In this document: positions 26,195 through 37,700 of the stretch, in pieces
Layout: each line of letters starts with the position of its first letter
How positions within the stretch are numbered: the stretch's first letter is position 1
Origin: Hydractinia symbiolongicarpus
Lineage: Eukaryota; Cnidaria; Hydrozoa; Anthoathecata; Hydractiniidae
DNA: 64,000 bases
Assembly (NCBI RefSeq): GCF_029227915.1
Contig: NC_079882.1
Coordinates: forward strand, 16,940,501-17,004,500
Direction of reading: 5' to 3'
Notes under the pieces: generated by a model
Seen by the model: only the letters and a program-made list of their open reading frames with translations
Databases searched by the model: none
Told to the model about the DNA's origin: nothing
Position numbers and translations under genes: made by a program

Positions 26195-26200
26195 AATAAA
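26195..26200 (+). terminator. AATAAA polyadenylation-like hexamer, once per monomer
   Basis: AATAAA opens almost every unit and overlaps the TAA that ends the recurrent 66-codon frame (TAA at 26194-26196). AATAAA is the canonical animal poly(A) signal. If the array is transcribed on this strand, transcripts would meet a possible cleavage signal every 182 bp. Natural changes include AATAGA (for example around 535), AGTAAA in the class with TCTAGTAAAGG, and TTATAAA at 3706 and 4693. This is a motif match only; no GU-rich downstream element was established. Confidence 0.25.
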
Positions 26201-28196
26201 GGCCTCACACGTAAATCGCGTGGTTTCACCGGTCTGCGCAGGTTACCATAGGACTATTCCTTCCAGTCTCAATGTGCTACAACGTCTCAAGTCGTTTTCA
26301 TTAGCGCCGTTGCTTTACAACACTCTTAACTACGTTCACAGTCCTATAAAGGTTGTAATATGGCCTTTTGCAGTCTAATAAAGGCCTCACACGTAAATCA
26401 CTTGGTTCCATCTGCCTGCGCAGGTTACCACTGGACTATTCCTTCCAGTCTCAATGCACTACAACGTTTCAAGTGGTTTTCCTTAGCGCCGTGGCCTTAG
26501 AACACTCTTAACTACCTGCACAGTCCTGTTAATGCTGTAATATGGCCTTTTGCAGTCTAATAAAGGTCACACACGTAAATCACGTGGTTTCACCAATCTG
26601 CGTAGGTTACCATTGGTGTAGTCCTTACAGTCTCAATGCGCTACAGCGTCCCAAGTCGTTTTCATTGGCGCCGTTGCTTTACCACACTCTTAACTACGTG
26701 CACAGTCCTATAAAGGCTGTAATATGGCCTTTTGCAGTCTAATAAAGGCCTCACACGTAAATCACGTGGTTTCACATGCCTGCACAGGTTACCATTGGCC
26801 TAGTCCTTCCAGTCTCAATGTGCAACAACGTCTCAAGTCGTGTTCATTAGCGCCGTTGCCTTAAGACACTCTTAACTACGTGCACAGTCCTATAAGGGCT
26901 GTAATATGGCCCTTTGCTGTCTAATAAAGGCCTCACACGTTAATCACGTGGTTTCACCGGTCTGCGCAGGTTACCATAGGACTATTCCTTCCAGTCTCAA
27001 TGTGCTACAACGTCCCAAGTCGTTTTCATTAGCGCCGTTGCTTTACAACACTCTTAACTACGTTCACAGTCCTATAAAGGCTGTAATATGGCCTTTTGCA
27101 GTCTAATAAAGGCCTCACACGTAAATCACGTGATTTCACCGGTCTGCGCAGGTTACCATTGGCCTAGTCCTTCCAGTCTCAATGCGCTACAACGTCCCAA
27201 GTCGTTTTCATTATCGCTGTTGCCTTACAACACTCTTAAATACGTGCACAGTCCTATAAAGGCTGTAATATGGCCTTTTGCAGTCTAATAAAGGCCTCAC
27301 ACGTAAATCGCGTGGTTTCACCGGTCTGCGCAGGTTACCATAGGACTATTCCTTCCAGTCTCAATGTGCTACAACGTCTCAAGTCGTTTTCATTAGCGCC
27401 GTTGCTTTACAACACTCTTAACTACGTTCACAGTCCTATAAAGGCTGTAATATGGCCTTTTGCAGTCTAATAAAGGCCTCACACGTAAATCACTTGGTTC
27501 CATCTGCCTGCGCAGGTTACCACTGGACTATTCCTTCCAGTCTCAATGCACTACAACGTTTCAAGTGGTTTTCCTTAGCGCCGTGGCCTTAGAACACTCT
27601 TAACTACCTGCACAGTCCTGTTAATGCTGTAATATGGCCTTTTGCAGTCTAATAAAGGTCACACACGTAAATCACGTGGTTTCACCAATCTGCGTAGGTT
27701 ACCATTGGTGTAGTCCTTACAGTCTCAATGCGCTACAGCGTCCCAAGTCGTTTTCATTGGCGCCGTTGCTTTACCACACTCTTAACTACGTGCACAGTCC
27801 TATAAAGGCTGTAATATGGCCTTTTGCAGTCTAATAAAGGCCTCACACGTAAATCACGTGGTTTCACATGCCTGCACAGGTTACCATTGGCCTAGTCCTT
27901 CCAGTCTCAATGTGCAACAACGTCTCAAGTCGTGTTCATTAGCGCCGTTGCCTTAAGACACTCTTAACTACGTGCACAGTCCTATAAGGGCTGTAATATG
28001 GCCCTTTGCTGTCTAATAAAGGCCTCACACGTTAATCACGTGGTTTCACCGGTCTGCGCAGGTTACCATAGGACTATTCCTTCCAGTCTCAATGTGCTAC
28101 AACGTCCCAAGTCGTTTTCATTAGCGCCGTTGCTTTACAACACTCTTAACTACGTTCACAGTCCTATAAAGGCTGTAATATGGCCTTTTGCAGTCT

Positions 28197-28487
28197 AATA
28201 AAGGCCTCACACGTAAATCACGTGGTTCCATCTGCCTGCGCAGGTTACCATTGGACTATTCCTTCCAGTCTCAATGCACTACAACGTTCCAAGTGGTTTT
28301 CCTTTGCTCCGTAGCCTTAGAACACTCGTAATTTCTAGGACTGTGCAGGTAGTTAAGAGTGTTCTAAGGCCACGGAGCTAAGGAAAACCACTCGGAACGT
28401 TGTAGTGCATTGAGACTGGAAGGAATAGTCCAATGGTAACCTGCGCAGACAGGTGAAACCACGTGATTTACGTGTGAGGCCTTTATT
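28197..28487. repeat. Near-perfect giant palindrome: direct arm, 29-nt spacer, inverted arm
   Basis: The direct arm 28197-28327 and the inverted arm 28357-28487 are both 131 nt. Reverse-complementing the second gives the first with 6 mismatches and no gaps (about 95 % identity). The spacer is 28328-28356. The two arms are different monomer subtypes: the direct arm has TTTGCTCCGTAGCC and the inverted arm, read backwards, TTCCGAGTGG. So the palindrome was not made by copying one arm. A single strand could fold into a very long hairpin. Confidence 0.93.
28332..28487 (-). repeat. The only inverted monomer in the window (156 bp)
   Basis: Read on the minus strand it runs from AATAAAGGCC to CCTAGAAA and matches the monomer at about 11595-11755, including TTCCGAGTGG, TTAGCTCCGTGG and CCTAGAAAGG. 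The left junction is blunt at 28331/28332: direct CACTCGTAA meets TTTCTAGGA. The right junction has a 2-bp overlap (TT, 28486-28487) and passes into CACCTGTCGGCGTAGG of a direct unit. The flanking direct monomer on the left matches 11415-11550, so the inverted piece is the expected next monomer, flipped. Confidence 0.93.
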
Positions 28488-28795
28488 CACCTGTCGGCGT
28501 AGGTTACCATTGGCCTAGTCCTTACAGTCTCAATGCGCTACAACGTCCCAAGTCGTTTTCATTAGCGCCGTTGCCTTAAGACACTCTTAACTACGTGCAC
28601 TGTCCTATAAAGGCTGTAATATGGCTCTTTGCAGTCTAATAAAGGCCTCACACGTTAATCACGTGGTTTCACCGGTCTGCGCAGGTCACCATTGACCTAG
28701 TCCTTCCAGTCTCAATGCGCTACAACGTCCCAAGTCGTTTTCATTACCGCCGTTGCCTTACAACACTCTTAACTACGTGCACAGTCCTATAAAGG
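28488..28795 (+). repeat. Start of right-domain module M (about 1.38 kb)
   Basis: From 28488 to about 29870 the sequence recurs at 49963, 53392 and 58968 (shifts 21,475, 24,904 and 30,480 bp). Its downstream part also recurs at 31310 and 42362. Marks are CACTGTCCTATAAAGG, ATGGCTCTTTGCAG and CATTACCGCCGTTGCC, followed by the 151-bp unit. The module starts right at the inversion junction. None of these marks is seen to the left of 28.4 kb. Confidence 0.88.
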
Positions 28796-29001
28796 CTGTA
28801 ATTTGGTCTTTTGCAGTCTAATAAAGTCCTCACACGTAAATCACGTGGTTCCATCTGCCTGTGCAGGTTACCATGGGACTAGTCATTCCCGTCTCAATGC
28901 GCTACAACGTCCCAAGTCGTTTTCATTAGCGCTGTTGCCTTACAACACTCTTATCTACGTGCACAGTCCTATAAAGGCTGCTATTTGGCCTTTTGCAGTC
29001 T

Positions 29002-29152
29002 AATAGAACGTAAATCACGTGGTTCCATCTGCCTTACAGTCTCAATGCGCTACAACGTCCCAAGTCGTTTTCATTAACGCCTTTGCTTTACAACACTCTT
29101 AACTCTTACGTGCACAGTCCTATAAAGGCTGTAATATGGCCTTTTGCAGTCT
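29002..29152 (+). repeat. 151-bp deletion monomer, copy 1
   Basis: Compared with 182 bp, this unit lacks 8 bp (AATAGAACGTAAATC in place of the AATAAAGGCCTCACACGTAAATC form), lacks 26 bp (CTGCC joined to TTACAGTCTC) and gains 3 bp (AACTCTTACG). The net change is -31. All three changes are shared by all eight copies, so they descend from one founder unit. CTGCGCAGG and the inverted CCAAT are lost. Confidence 0.92.
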
Positions 29153-31515
29153 AATAAAGGCTTCACACGTAAATCACATGGTTTCACCGGTCTGCGCAGG
29201 TTACCATTGGCCTAGTCCTTCCAATTTGAATGCGCTACAACGTCCCAAGTCGTTTTCATTAGCGCCGTTGCCTTACAACATTCTTAACTACGTGCACAGT
29301 CCTATAAAGGCTGTAATATGGCCTTTTGCAGTCTAATAAAGGCCTCACACGTAAATTACGTGGTTTCACCTGTCTGCGCAGGTTACCATTGGCCTAGTCC
29401 TTACAGTCTTAATGCGCTACAACGTCCCAAGTCGTTTTCATTGGCGCCGTTGATTTACAACACTCTTAACTACGTGCACAGTTTTATAAAGGCTGTAATA
29501 TGGCCTTTTGCAGTCTAATAAAGTCCTCATACGTAAATAACGTGGTTCCATCTGCCTGCGCAGGTTACCATTGGACTATTCCTTCCAGTCTCAATGCACT
29601 ACAACGTTCCAAGTGGTTTTCCTTAGCGCCGTGGCCTTAGAACACTCTTAACTACCTGCACAGTCCTATAAAGGCTGTAATATGGCCTTTTGCAGTCAAA
29701 TAAAGGCCTCACACGTAAATCACATGGTTTCACCTGTCGGCGTAGGTTACCATTGGCCTAGTCCTTACAGTCTCAATGCGCTACAACGTCCCAAGTCGTT
29801 TTCATTAGCGCCGTTGCCTTAAGACACTCTTAACTACGTGCACAGTGCTGTAAAGGCTGTAATATGGCCTTTTGCAATCTAATAAAGGCCTCACACGTAA
29901 ATCAAATGGTTTCACCGGTCTGCGCAAGTTACCATTGTACTATTCCTTACAGTCTAAATGCGCTATAACGTCTCAAGTTGTTTTCATTATCGCTGTTGCC
30001 TTAGAACACTCTTAACTTCGTCCACAGTCCTATAAAGGCTGTATTATGGCCTTTTGCAGTCTAATAAAGGCCTCACACGTAAATCACGTGGTTCCATTTG
30101 CCTGTGCAGGTTTCCATTGGCCTAGTCCTTCCAGTCTCAATGTGCTACAACGTCTCAAGTCGTTTTCATTAGCGCCGTTGCCTTAAGACACTCATAACTA
30201 AGTTCACAGTCCTATAAAGAAGGTAGTATTGCCCTTTGCAGTCAAATAAAGGCCTCACACGTTAATCACGTGGTTTCACCAGTCTGCGCAGGTCACCATT
30301 GGCCTAGTCCTTCCAGTCTCAATGCGCTACAACGTCCCAAGTCGTTCATTGGCGAAGTTGCCTTAGAACACTCTAACTACGTGCACAGTCCTATAAAGGC
30401 AGTAATATGGCCTTTTGCAGTCGAATAAAGGCCTCACACGCAAATCACGTGGTTTAACCTGTCTGCACAGGTTACCATTGGTCTAGTCCTTACAGTCTCA
30501 ATGCGCTACAACGTCGCAAGTCGTTTTCATTAGCGCCGTTGCCTTACAACACTCTTAACTACGTGCACAGTCCTATAAAGGCTGTAATTTGGCCTTTTGC
30601 AGTCTAGTAAAGGCTTCATACGTAAATCACGTGGTTTCACCTGCTTGCGCAGGTTACCATTGGTCTAGTCCTTCCAGTCTCCATGTGCTACAACGTCCCA
30701 AGTCGTTTTCATTAGCGCCATTGCTTTACAACACTCTTAACTACGTGCATAGTCCTATAAAGGCTGTAATATGGCATTTTGCAGTCTAATAAAAGCCTCA
30801 CACGTAAATCACGTGGCTCCATCTGCCTGCGCAAGTTACCATTGGACTATTCCTTCCAGTCTCAATGCACTACAACGTCCCAAGTCGTTTTCATTGGCGA
30901 AGTTGCCTTAGAACACTCTTAACTACGTGCACAGTCCTATTAAGGCTGTAATATGGCCTTTTGCAGTCTAATAAAGGCCTCACACGTAAATCACGTGGTT
31001 TCACCTGTCTGCGCAGGTTACCATTGGCCTAGTCCTTACAGTCTCAATGCGCTACAACGTCCCAAGTCGTTTTCATTAGCGCCGTTGCCTTAAGACACTC
31101 TTAACTACGTGCACAGTCCTATAAAGGCTGTAATATGGCCCTTTGCAGTCTAACAAAGGCCTCACACGTAAATCACGTTGTTCCATTTGCCTGTGCAGGT
31201 TTCCATTGGCCTAGTCCTTCCAGTCTCAATGTGCTACAACGTCTCAAGTCGTTTTCATTAGCGCCGTTGCCTTAAGACACTCTTAACTACGTGCACAGTC
31301 CTATAAAGGCTGTAATTTGGTCTTTTGCAGTCTATTAAAGTCCTCACACGTAAATCACGTGGTTCCATCTGCCTGTGCAGGTTACCATTGGACTAGTCAT
31401 TCCAGTCTCAATGCGCTACAACGTCCCAAGTCGTTTTCATTAGCGCTGTTGCCTTACAACACTCTTATCTACGTGCACAGTCTTATAAAGGCTGCTATTT
31501 GGCCTTTTGCAGTCT

Positions 31516-31666
31516 AATAGAACGTAAATCACGTGGTTCCATCTGCCTTACAGTCTCAATGCGCTACAACGTCCCAAGTCGTTTTCATTAACGCCTTTGC
31601 TTTACAACACTCTTAACTCTTACGTGCACAGTCCTATAAAGGCTGTAATATGGCCTTTTGCAGTCT
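31516..31666 (+). repeat. 151-bp deletion monomer, copy 2
   Basis: Same three indels as at 29002, 2514 bp downstream, following a unit with TCTTATAAAGGCTGCTATTTGG. Confidence 0.92.
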
Positions 31667-33820
31667 AATAAAGGCTTCACACGTAAATCACATGGTTTCA
31701 CCGGTCTGCGCAGGTTACCATTGGCCTAGTCCTTCCAATTTGAATGCGCTACAACGTCCCAAGTCGTTTTCATTAGCGCCGTTGCCTTACAACATTCTTA
31801 ACTACGTGCACAGTCCTATAAAGGCTGTAATATGGCCTTTTGCAGTCTAATAAAGGCCTCACACGTAAATTACGTGGTTTCACCTGTCTGCGCAGGTTAC
31901 CATTGGCCTAGTCCTTACAGTCTTAATGCGCTACAACGTCCCAAGTCGTTTTCATTGGCGCCGTTGATTTACAACACTCTTAACTACGTGCACAATTTTA
32001 TAAAGGCTGTAATATGGCCTTTTGCAGTCTAATAAAGTCCTCATACGTAAATAACGTGGTTCCATCTGCCTGCGCAGGTTACCATTGGACTATTCCTTCC
32101 AGTCTCAATGCACTACAACGTTCCAAGTGGTTTTCCTTAGCGCCGTGGCCTTAGAACACTCTTAACTACCTGCACAGTCCTATAAAGGCTGTAATATGGC
32201 CTTTTGCAGTCTAATAAAGGCCTCACACGTAAATCACATGGTTTCACCTGTCGGCGTAGGTTACCATTGGCCTAGTCCTTACAGTCACAATGCGCTACAA
32301 CGTCCCAAGTCGTTTTCATTAGCGCCGTTGCCTTAAGACACTCTTAACTACGTGCACAGTGCTGTAAAGGCTGTAATATGGCCTTTTGCAATCTAATAAA
32401 GGCCTCACACGTAAATCAAATGGTTTCACCGGTCTGCGCAGGTTACCATTGTACTATTCCTTACAGTCTAAATGTGCTATAACGTCTCAAGTTGTTTTCA
32501 TTATCGCTGTTGCCTTAGAACACTCTTAACTTCGTCCACAGTCCTATAAAGGCTGTATTATGGCCTTTTGCAGTCTAATAAAGGCCTCACACGTAAATCA
32601 CGTGGTTCCATTTGCCTGTGCAGGTTTCCATTGGCCTAGTCCTTCCAGTCTCAATGTGCTACAACGTCTCAAGTCGTTTTCATTAGCGCCGTTGCCTTAA
32701 GACACTCATAACTACGTTCACAGTCCTATAAAGAAGGTAGTATTGCCCTTTGCAGTCAAATAAAGGCCTCACACGTTAATCACGTGGTTTCACCAGTCTG
32801 CGCAGGTCACCATTGGCCTAGTCCTTCCAGTCTCAATGCGCTACAACGTCCCAAGTCGTTCATTGGCGAAGTTGCCTTAGAACACTCTAACTACGTGCAC
32901 AGTCCTATAAAGGCAGTAATATGGCCTTTTGCAGTCTAATAAAGGCCTCACACGCAAATCACGTGGTTTAACCTGTCTGCACAGGTTACCATTGGTCTAG
33001 TCCTTACAGTCTCAATGCGCTACAACGTCGCAAGTCGTTTTCATTAGCGCCGTTGCCTTACAACACTCTTAACTACGTGCACAGTCCTATAAAGGCTGTA
33101 ATTTGGCCTTTTGCAGTCTAGTAAAGGCTTCATACGTAAATCACGTGGTTTCACCTGCCTGCGCAGGTTACCATTGGTCTAGTCCTTCCAGTCTCCATGT
33201 GCTACAACGTCCCAAGTCGTTTTCATTAGCGCCATTGCTTTACAACACTCTTAACTACGTGCACAGTCCTATAAAGGCTGTAATATGGCATTTTGCAGTC
33301 TAATAAAAGCCTCACACGTAAATCACGTGGCTCCATCTGCCTGCGCAAGTTACCATTGGACTATTCCTTCCAGTCTCAATGCACTACAACGTCGCAAGTC
33401 GTTTTCATTAGCGCCGTTGCCTTACAACACTCTTAACTACGTGCACAGTCCTATAAAGGCTGTAATTTGGCCTTTTGCAGTCTAGTAAAGGCTTCATACG
33501 TAAATCACGTGGTTTCACCTGCCTGCGCAGGTTACCATTGGTCTAGTCCTTCCAGTCTCCATGTGCTACAACGTCCCAAGTCGTTTTCATTAGCGCCATT
33601 GCTTTACAACACTCTTAACTACGTGCACAGTCCTATAAAGGCTGTAATATGGCATTTTGCAGTCTAATAAAAGCCTCACACGTAAATCACGTGGCTCCAT
33701 CTGCCTGCGCAAGTTACCATTGGACTATTCCTTCCAGTCTCAATGCACTACAACGTCCCAAGTCGTTTTCATTGGCGAAGTTGCCTTAGAACACTCTTAA
33801 CTACGTGCACAGTCCTATTA

Positions 33821-34709
33821 AGGCTGTAATATGGCCTTTTGCAGTCTAATAAAGGCCTCACACGTAAATCACGTGGTTTCACCTGTCTGCGCAGGTTACC
33901 ATTGGCCTAGTCCTTACAGTCTCAATGCGCTACAACGTCCCAAGTCGTTTTCATTAGCGCCGTTGCCTTAAGACACTCTTAACTACGTGCACAGTCCTAT
34001 AAAGGCTGTAATATGGCCCTTTGCAGTCTAACAAAGGCCACACACGTAAATCACGTTGTTCCATTTGCCTGTGCAGGTTTCCATTGGCCTAGTCCTTCCA
34101 GTCTCAATGTGCTACAACGTCTCAAGTCGTTTTCATTAGCGCCGTTGCCTTAAGACACTCTTAACTACGTGCACAATCCTATAAAGGCTGTAGTATTGCC
34201 CTTTGCAGTCTAATAAAGACCTCACACGTTAATCACGTGGTTTCACCGGTCTGCGCAGGTCACCATTGGCCTAGTCCTTCCATTCTCAATGTGCTACTAC
34301 GTCCCAAGTCGTTTTCATTAGCGCCGTTGCTTTACAACACTCTTAACTACGTGCACAGTCCTATAAAGGCTGCAATATCGCCTTTTGCAATCTAATAAAG
34401 GCCTCACACGTAAATCACGTGGTTCCATCTGCCTGCGCAGGTTACCATTGGACTATTCCTTCCAGTCTCAATGCACTACAACGTTCCAAGTGGTTTTCCT
34501 TAGCGCCGTGGCCTTAGAACACTCTTAACTACCTGCACAGTCCTATAAAGGCTGTAATATGGACTTTTGCAGTCTAATAAAGGCTTCACATGTAAATCAC
34601 GTGGTTTCACCTGTCTGTGCAGGTCACCATTGACCTAGTCCTTCCAGTCTCAATGTGCTACAACGTCCCAAGTCGTTTTCATTGGCGAAGTTGCCTTAGA
34701 ACACTCTAA
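33821..34709 (+). repeat. Monomers linking the 2514-bp and 2552-bp repeats
   Basis: About five monomers, no gene. 33828-34180 repeats 30950-31302 (shift 2878 bp). Then comes the GCTGTAGTATTGCCC unit (34186), which recurs at 44624, 49170 and 52605, and the GCAATATCGCC unit (34371), which opens the seven-monomer repeat. Confidence 0.85.
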
Positions 34710-37700
34710 ACTACGTGCACAGTCCTATAAAGGCTGTAATATGGCCTTTTGCAGTCTAATAAAGGCCTCACACGTAAATCACGTGGTTTAACCTGTCTGC
34801 ACAGGCTACCATTGGTCTAGTCCTTACAGTCTCAATGCGCTACAACTTCCCAAGTCGTTTTCATTAACGCCATTGCTTTACAACACTCTTAACTCTTACG
34901 TGCACAGTCCTATAAAGGCTGTAATATGGCCTTTTGCAGTCTAATAAAGGCCTCACACGTAAATCACGTGGTTTCACCGGTCTGCGCAGGTTACCATTGG
35001 CCTAGTCCTTCCAATTTGAATGCGCTACAACGTCTCAAGTCGCTTTCATTAGCGCCGTTGCCTTAAGACACTCTTAACTACGTGCACAGTCCTATAAAGG
35101 CTGTAATTTGGCCTTTTGCAGTCTAATAAAGGCCTCACACGTTAATGACGTGGTTTCACCGGTCTGCGCAGGTTACCATTGGACTATTCCTTCCAGTCTA
35201 AATGCGCTACAACGTCTCAAGTCGTTTTCATTATCGCTGTTGCCTTACAACACTCTTAAATACTTGCACAGTCCTATAAAGGCTGTAATATGGCCTTTTG
35301 CAGTCTAATAAAGGCCTCACACGTAAATTACGTGGTTTCACCTGTCTGCGCAGGTTTCCATTGGCCTAGTCCTTCCAGTCTCAATGCGCTGCAACGTCCC
35401 AAGTCGTTTTCATTAGCGCCATTGCCTTACAACACTCTTAACTACGTTCACAGTCCTATAAAGGCTGTAATTTGGCCTTTTGCAGTCTAATAAAGGCCTC
35501 ACACGTTAATGACGTGGTTTCACCGGTCGGTGCAGGTTACCATTGGACTATTCCTTCCATTCTCAATGTGCTACTACGTCCCAAGTCGTTTTCATTAGCG
35601 CCGTTGCTTTACAACACTCTTAACTACGTGCACAGTCCTATAAAGGCTGCAATATCGCCTTTTGCAATCTAATAAAGGCCTCACACGTAAATCACGTGGT
35701 TCCATCTGCCTGCGCAGGTTACCATTGGACTATTCCTTCCAGTCTCAATGCACTACAACGTTCCAAGTGGTTTTCCTTAGCGCCGTGGCCTTAGAACACT
35801 CTTAACTACCTGCACAGTCCTATAAAGGCTGTAATATGGACTTTTGCAGTCTAATAAAGGCTTCACATGTAAATCACGTGGTTTCACCTGTCTGTGCAGG
35901 TCACCATTGACCTAGTCCTTCCAGTCTCAATGTGCTACAACGTCCCAAGTCGTTTTCATTGGCGAAGTTGCCTTAGAACACTCTTAACTACGTGCACAGT
36001 CCTATAAAGGCTGTAATATGGCCTTTTGCAGTCTAATAAAGGCCTCACACGTAAATCACGTGGTTTAACCTGTCTGCACAGGCTACCATTGGTCTAGTCC
36101 TTACAGTCTCAATGCGCTACAACTTCCCAAGTCGTTTTCATTAACGCCATTGCTTTACAACACTCTTAACTCTTACGTGCACAGTCCTATAAAGGCTGTA
36201 ATATGGCCTTTTGCAGTCTAATAAAGGCCTCACACGTAAATCACGTGGTTTCACCGGTCTGCGCAGGTTACCATTGGCCTAGTCCTTCCAATTTGAATGC
36301 GCTACAACGTCTCAAGTCGCTTTCATTAGCGCCGTTGCCTTAAGACACTCTTAACTACGTGCACAGTCCTATAAAGGCTGTAATTTGGCCTTTTGCAGTC
36401 TAATAAAGGCCTTACACGTTAATGACGTGGTTTCACCGGTCTGCGCAGGTTACCATTGGACTATTCCTTCCAGTCTAAATGCGCTACAACGTCTCAAGTC
36501 GTTTTCATTATCGCTGTTGCCTTACAACACTCTTAAATACTTGCACAGTCCTATAAAGGCTGTAATATGGCCTTTTGCAGTCTAATAAAGGCCTCACACG
36601 TAAATTACGTGGTTTCACCGGTCTGCGCAGGTTTCCATTGGCCTAGTCCTTCCAGTCTCAATGCGCTGCAACGTCCCAAGTCGTTTTCATTAGCGCCATT
36701 GCCTTACAACACTCTTAACTACGTTCACAGTCCTATAAAGGCTGTAATTTGGCCTTTTGCAGTCTAATAAAGGCCTCACACGTTAATGACGTGGTTTCAC
36801 CGGTCGGTGCAGGTTACCATTGGACTATTCCTTCTAGTCTAAATGCGCTACAACGTCTCAAGTCGTTTTCATTATCGCTGTTGCCTTACAACACTCTTAA
36901 ATACTTGCACAGTCCTATAAAGGCTGTAATATGGCCTTTTGCAGTCTAATAAAGGCCTCACACGTAAATTACGTGGTTTCACCGGTGTGCGCAGGTTTCC
37001 ATTGGCCTAGTCCTTCCAGTCTCAATGCGCTACAACGTCCCAAGTCGTTTTCATTAGCGAAGTTGCCTTAGAACACTCTTAACTACGTCCTAGTCCTATA
37101 AAGGCTGTATTATGGCCTTTTGCAGTCTAATAAAGGCCTCACACGTAAATCACGTTGTTTCATTAGCCTGTGCAGGTTTCCATTGGCCTAGTCCTTCCAG
37201 TCTCAATGTGCTACAACGTCTCAAGTCGTTTTCATTAGCGCCGTTGCTTAAGACACTCTTAACTACGTGCACAGTCCTATAAAGGCTGTAATATGGCCTT
37301 TTGCAGTCTAATAAAGGCCTCACACGTAAATCACGTGGTTTAACCTGTCTGCACAGGCTACCATTGGTCTAGTCCTTACAGTCTCAATGCGCTACAACTT
37401 CCCAAGTCGTTTTCATTAACGCCATTGCTTTACAACACTCTTAACTCTTACGTGCACAGTCCTATAAAGGCTGTAATATGGCCTTTTGCAGTCTAATAAA
37501 GGCCTCACACGTAAATCACGTGGTTTCACCGGTCTGCGCAGGTTACCATTGGCCTAGTCCTTCCAATTTGAATGCGCTACAACGTCTCAAGTCGCTTTCA
37601 TTAGCGCCGTTGCCTTAAGACACTCTTAACTACGTGCACAGTCCTATAAAGGCTGTAATTTGGCCATTTGCAGTCTAATAAAGGCCTCACACGTTAATGA

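Larger units (their letters stand above)
24742..28196 (+). repeat. Block L2: far copy of L1 with a doubled 1092-bp six-monomer unit
   Basis: Matches 8871-11415 but with two whole-unit changes. One monomer is lost around 25000-25030, where two L1 units are fused. The six-monomer segment is present twice, at about 25980-27071 and 27072-28163, each 1092 bp. Marks repeated 1092 bp apart are CATAGGACTATTCC (26247, 27339), CCTGTTAATGCTG (26525, 27617), GTGCAACAACG (26820, 27912) and GGCCCTTTGCTGTC (26908, 28000). L1 has the unit once, so either an extra copy was gained here or one was lost there. Confidence 0.9.
28796..33820 (+). repeat. 2514-bp tandem duplication with a local 364-bp gain
   Basis: Bases 28796-31309 recur from 31310 with a shift of 2514 bp (14 monomers less 34, from the 151-bp unit and small deletions). 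Each copy has the 151-bp unit, TTTTATAAAGG near 29490/32000, CCTATAAAGAAGG near 30211/32725, and a short unit with CAAGTCGTTCATTGG and CACTCTAACTACG. Copy 2 has one extra dimer: the unit at 33103 recurs at 33467 (364 bp). Within the dimer the unit at 33285 is a hybrid carrying GTCGCAAG. Confidence 0.9.
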
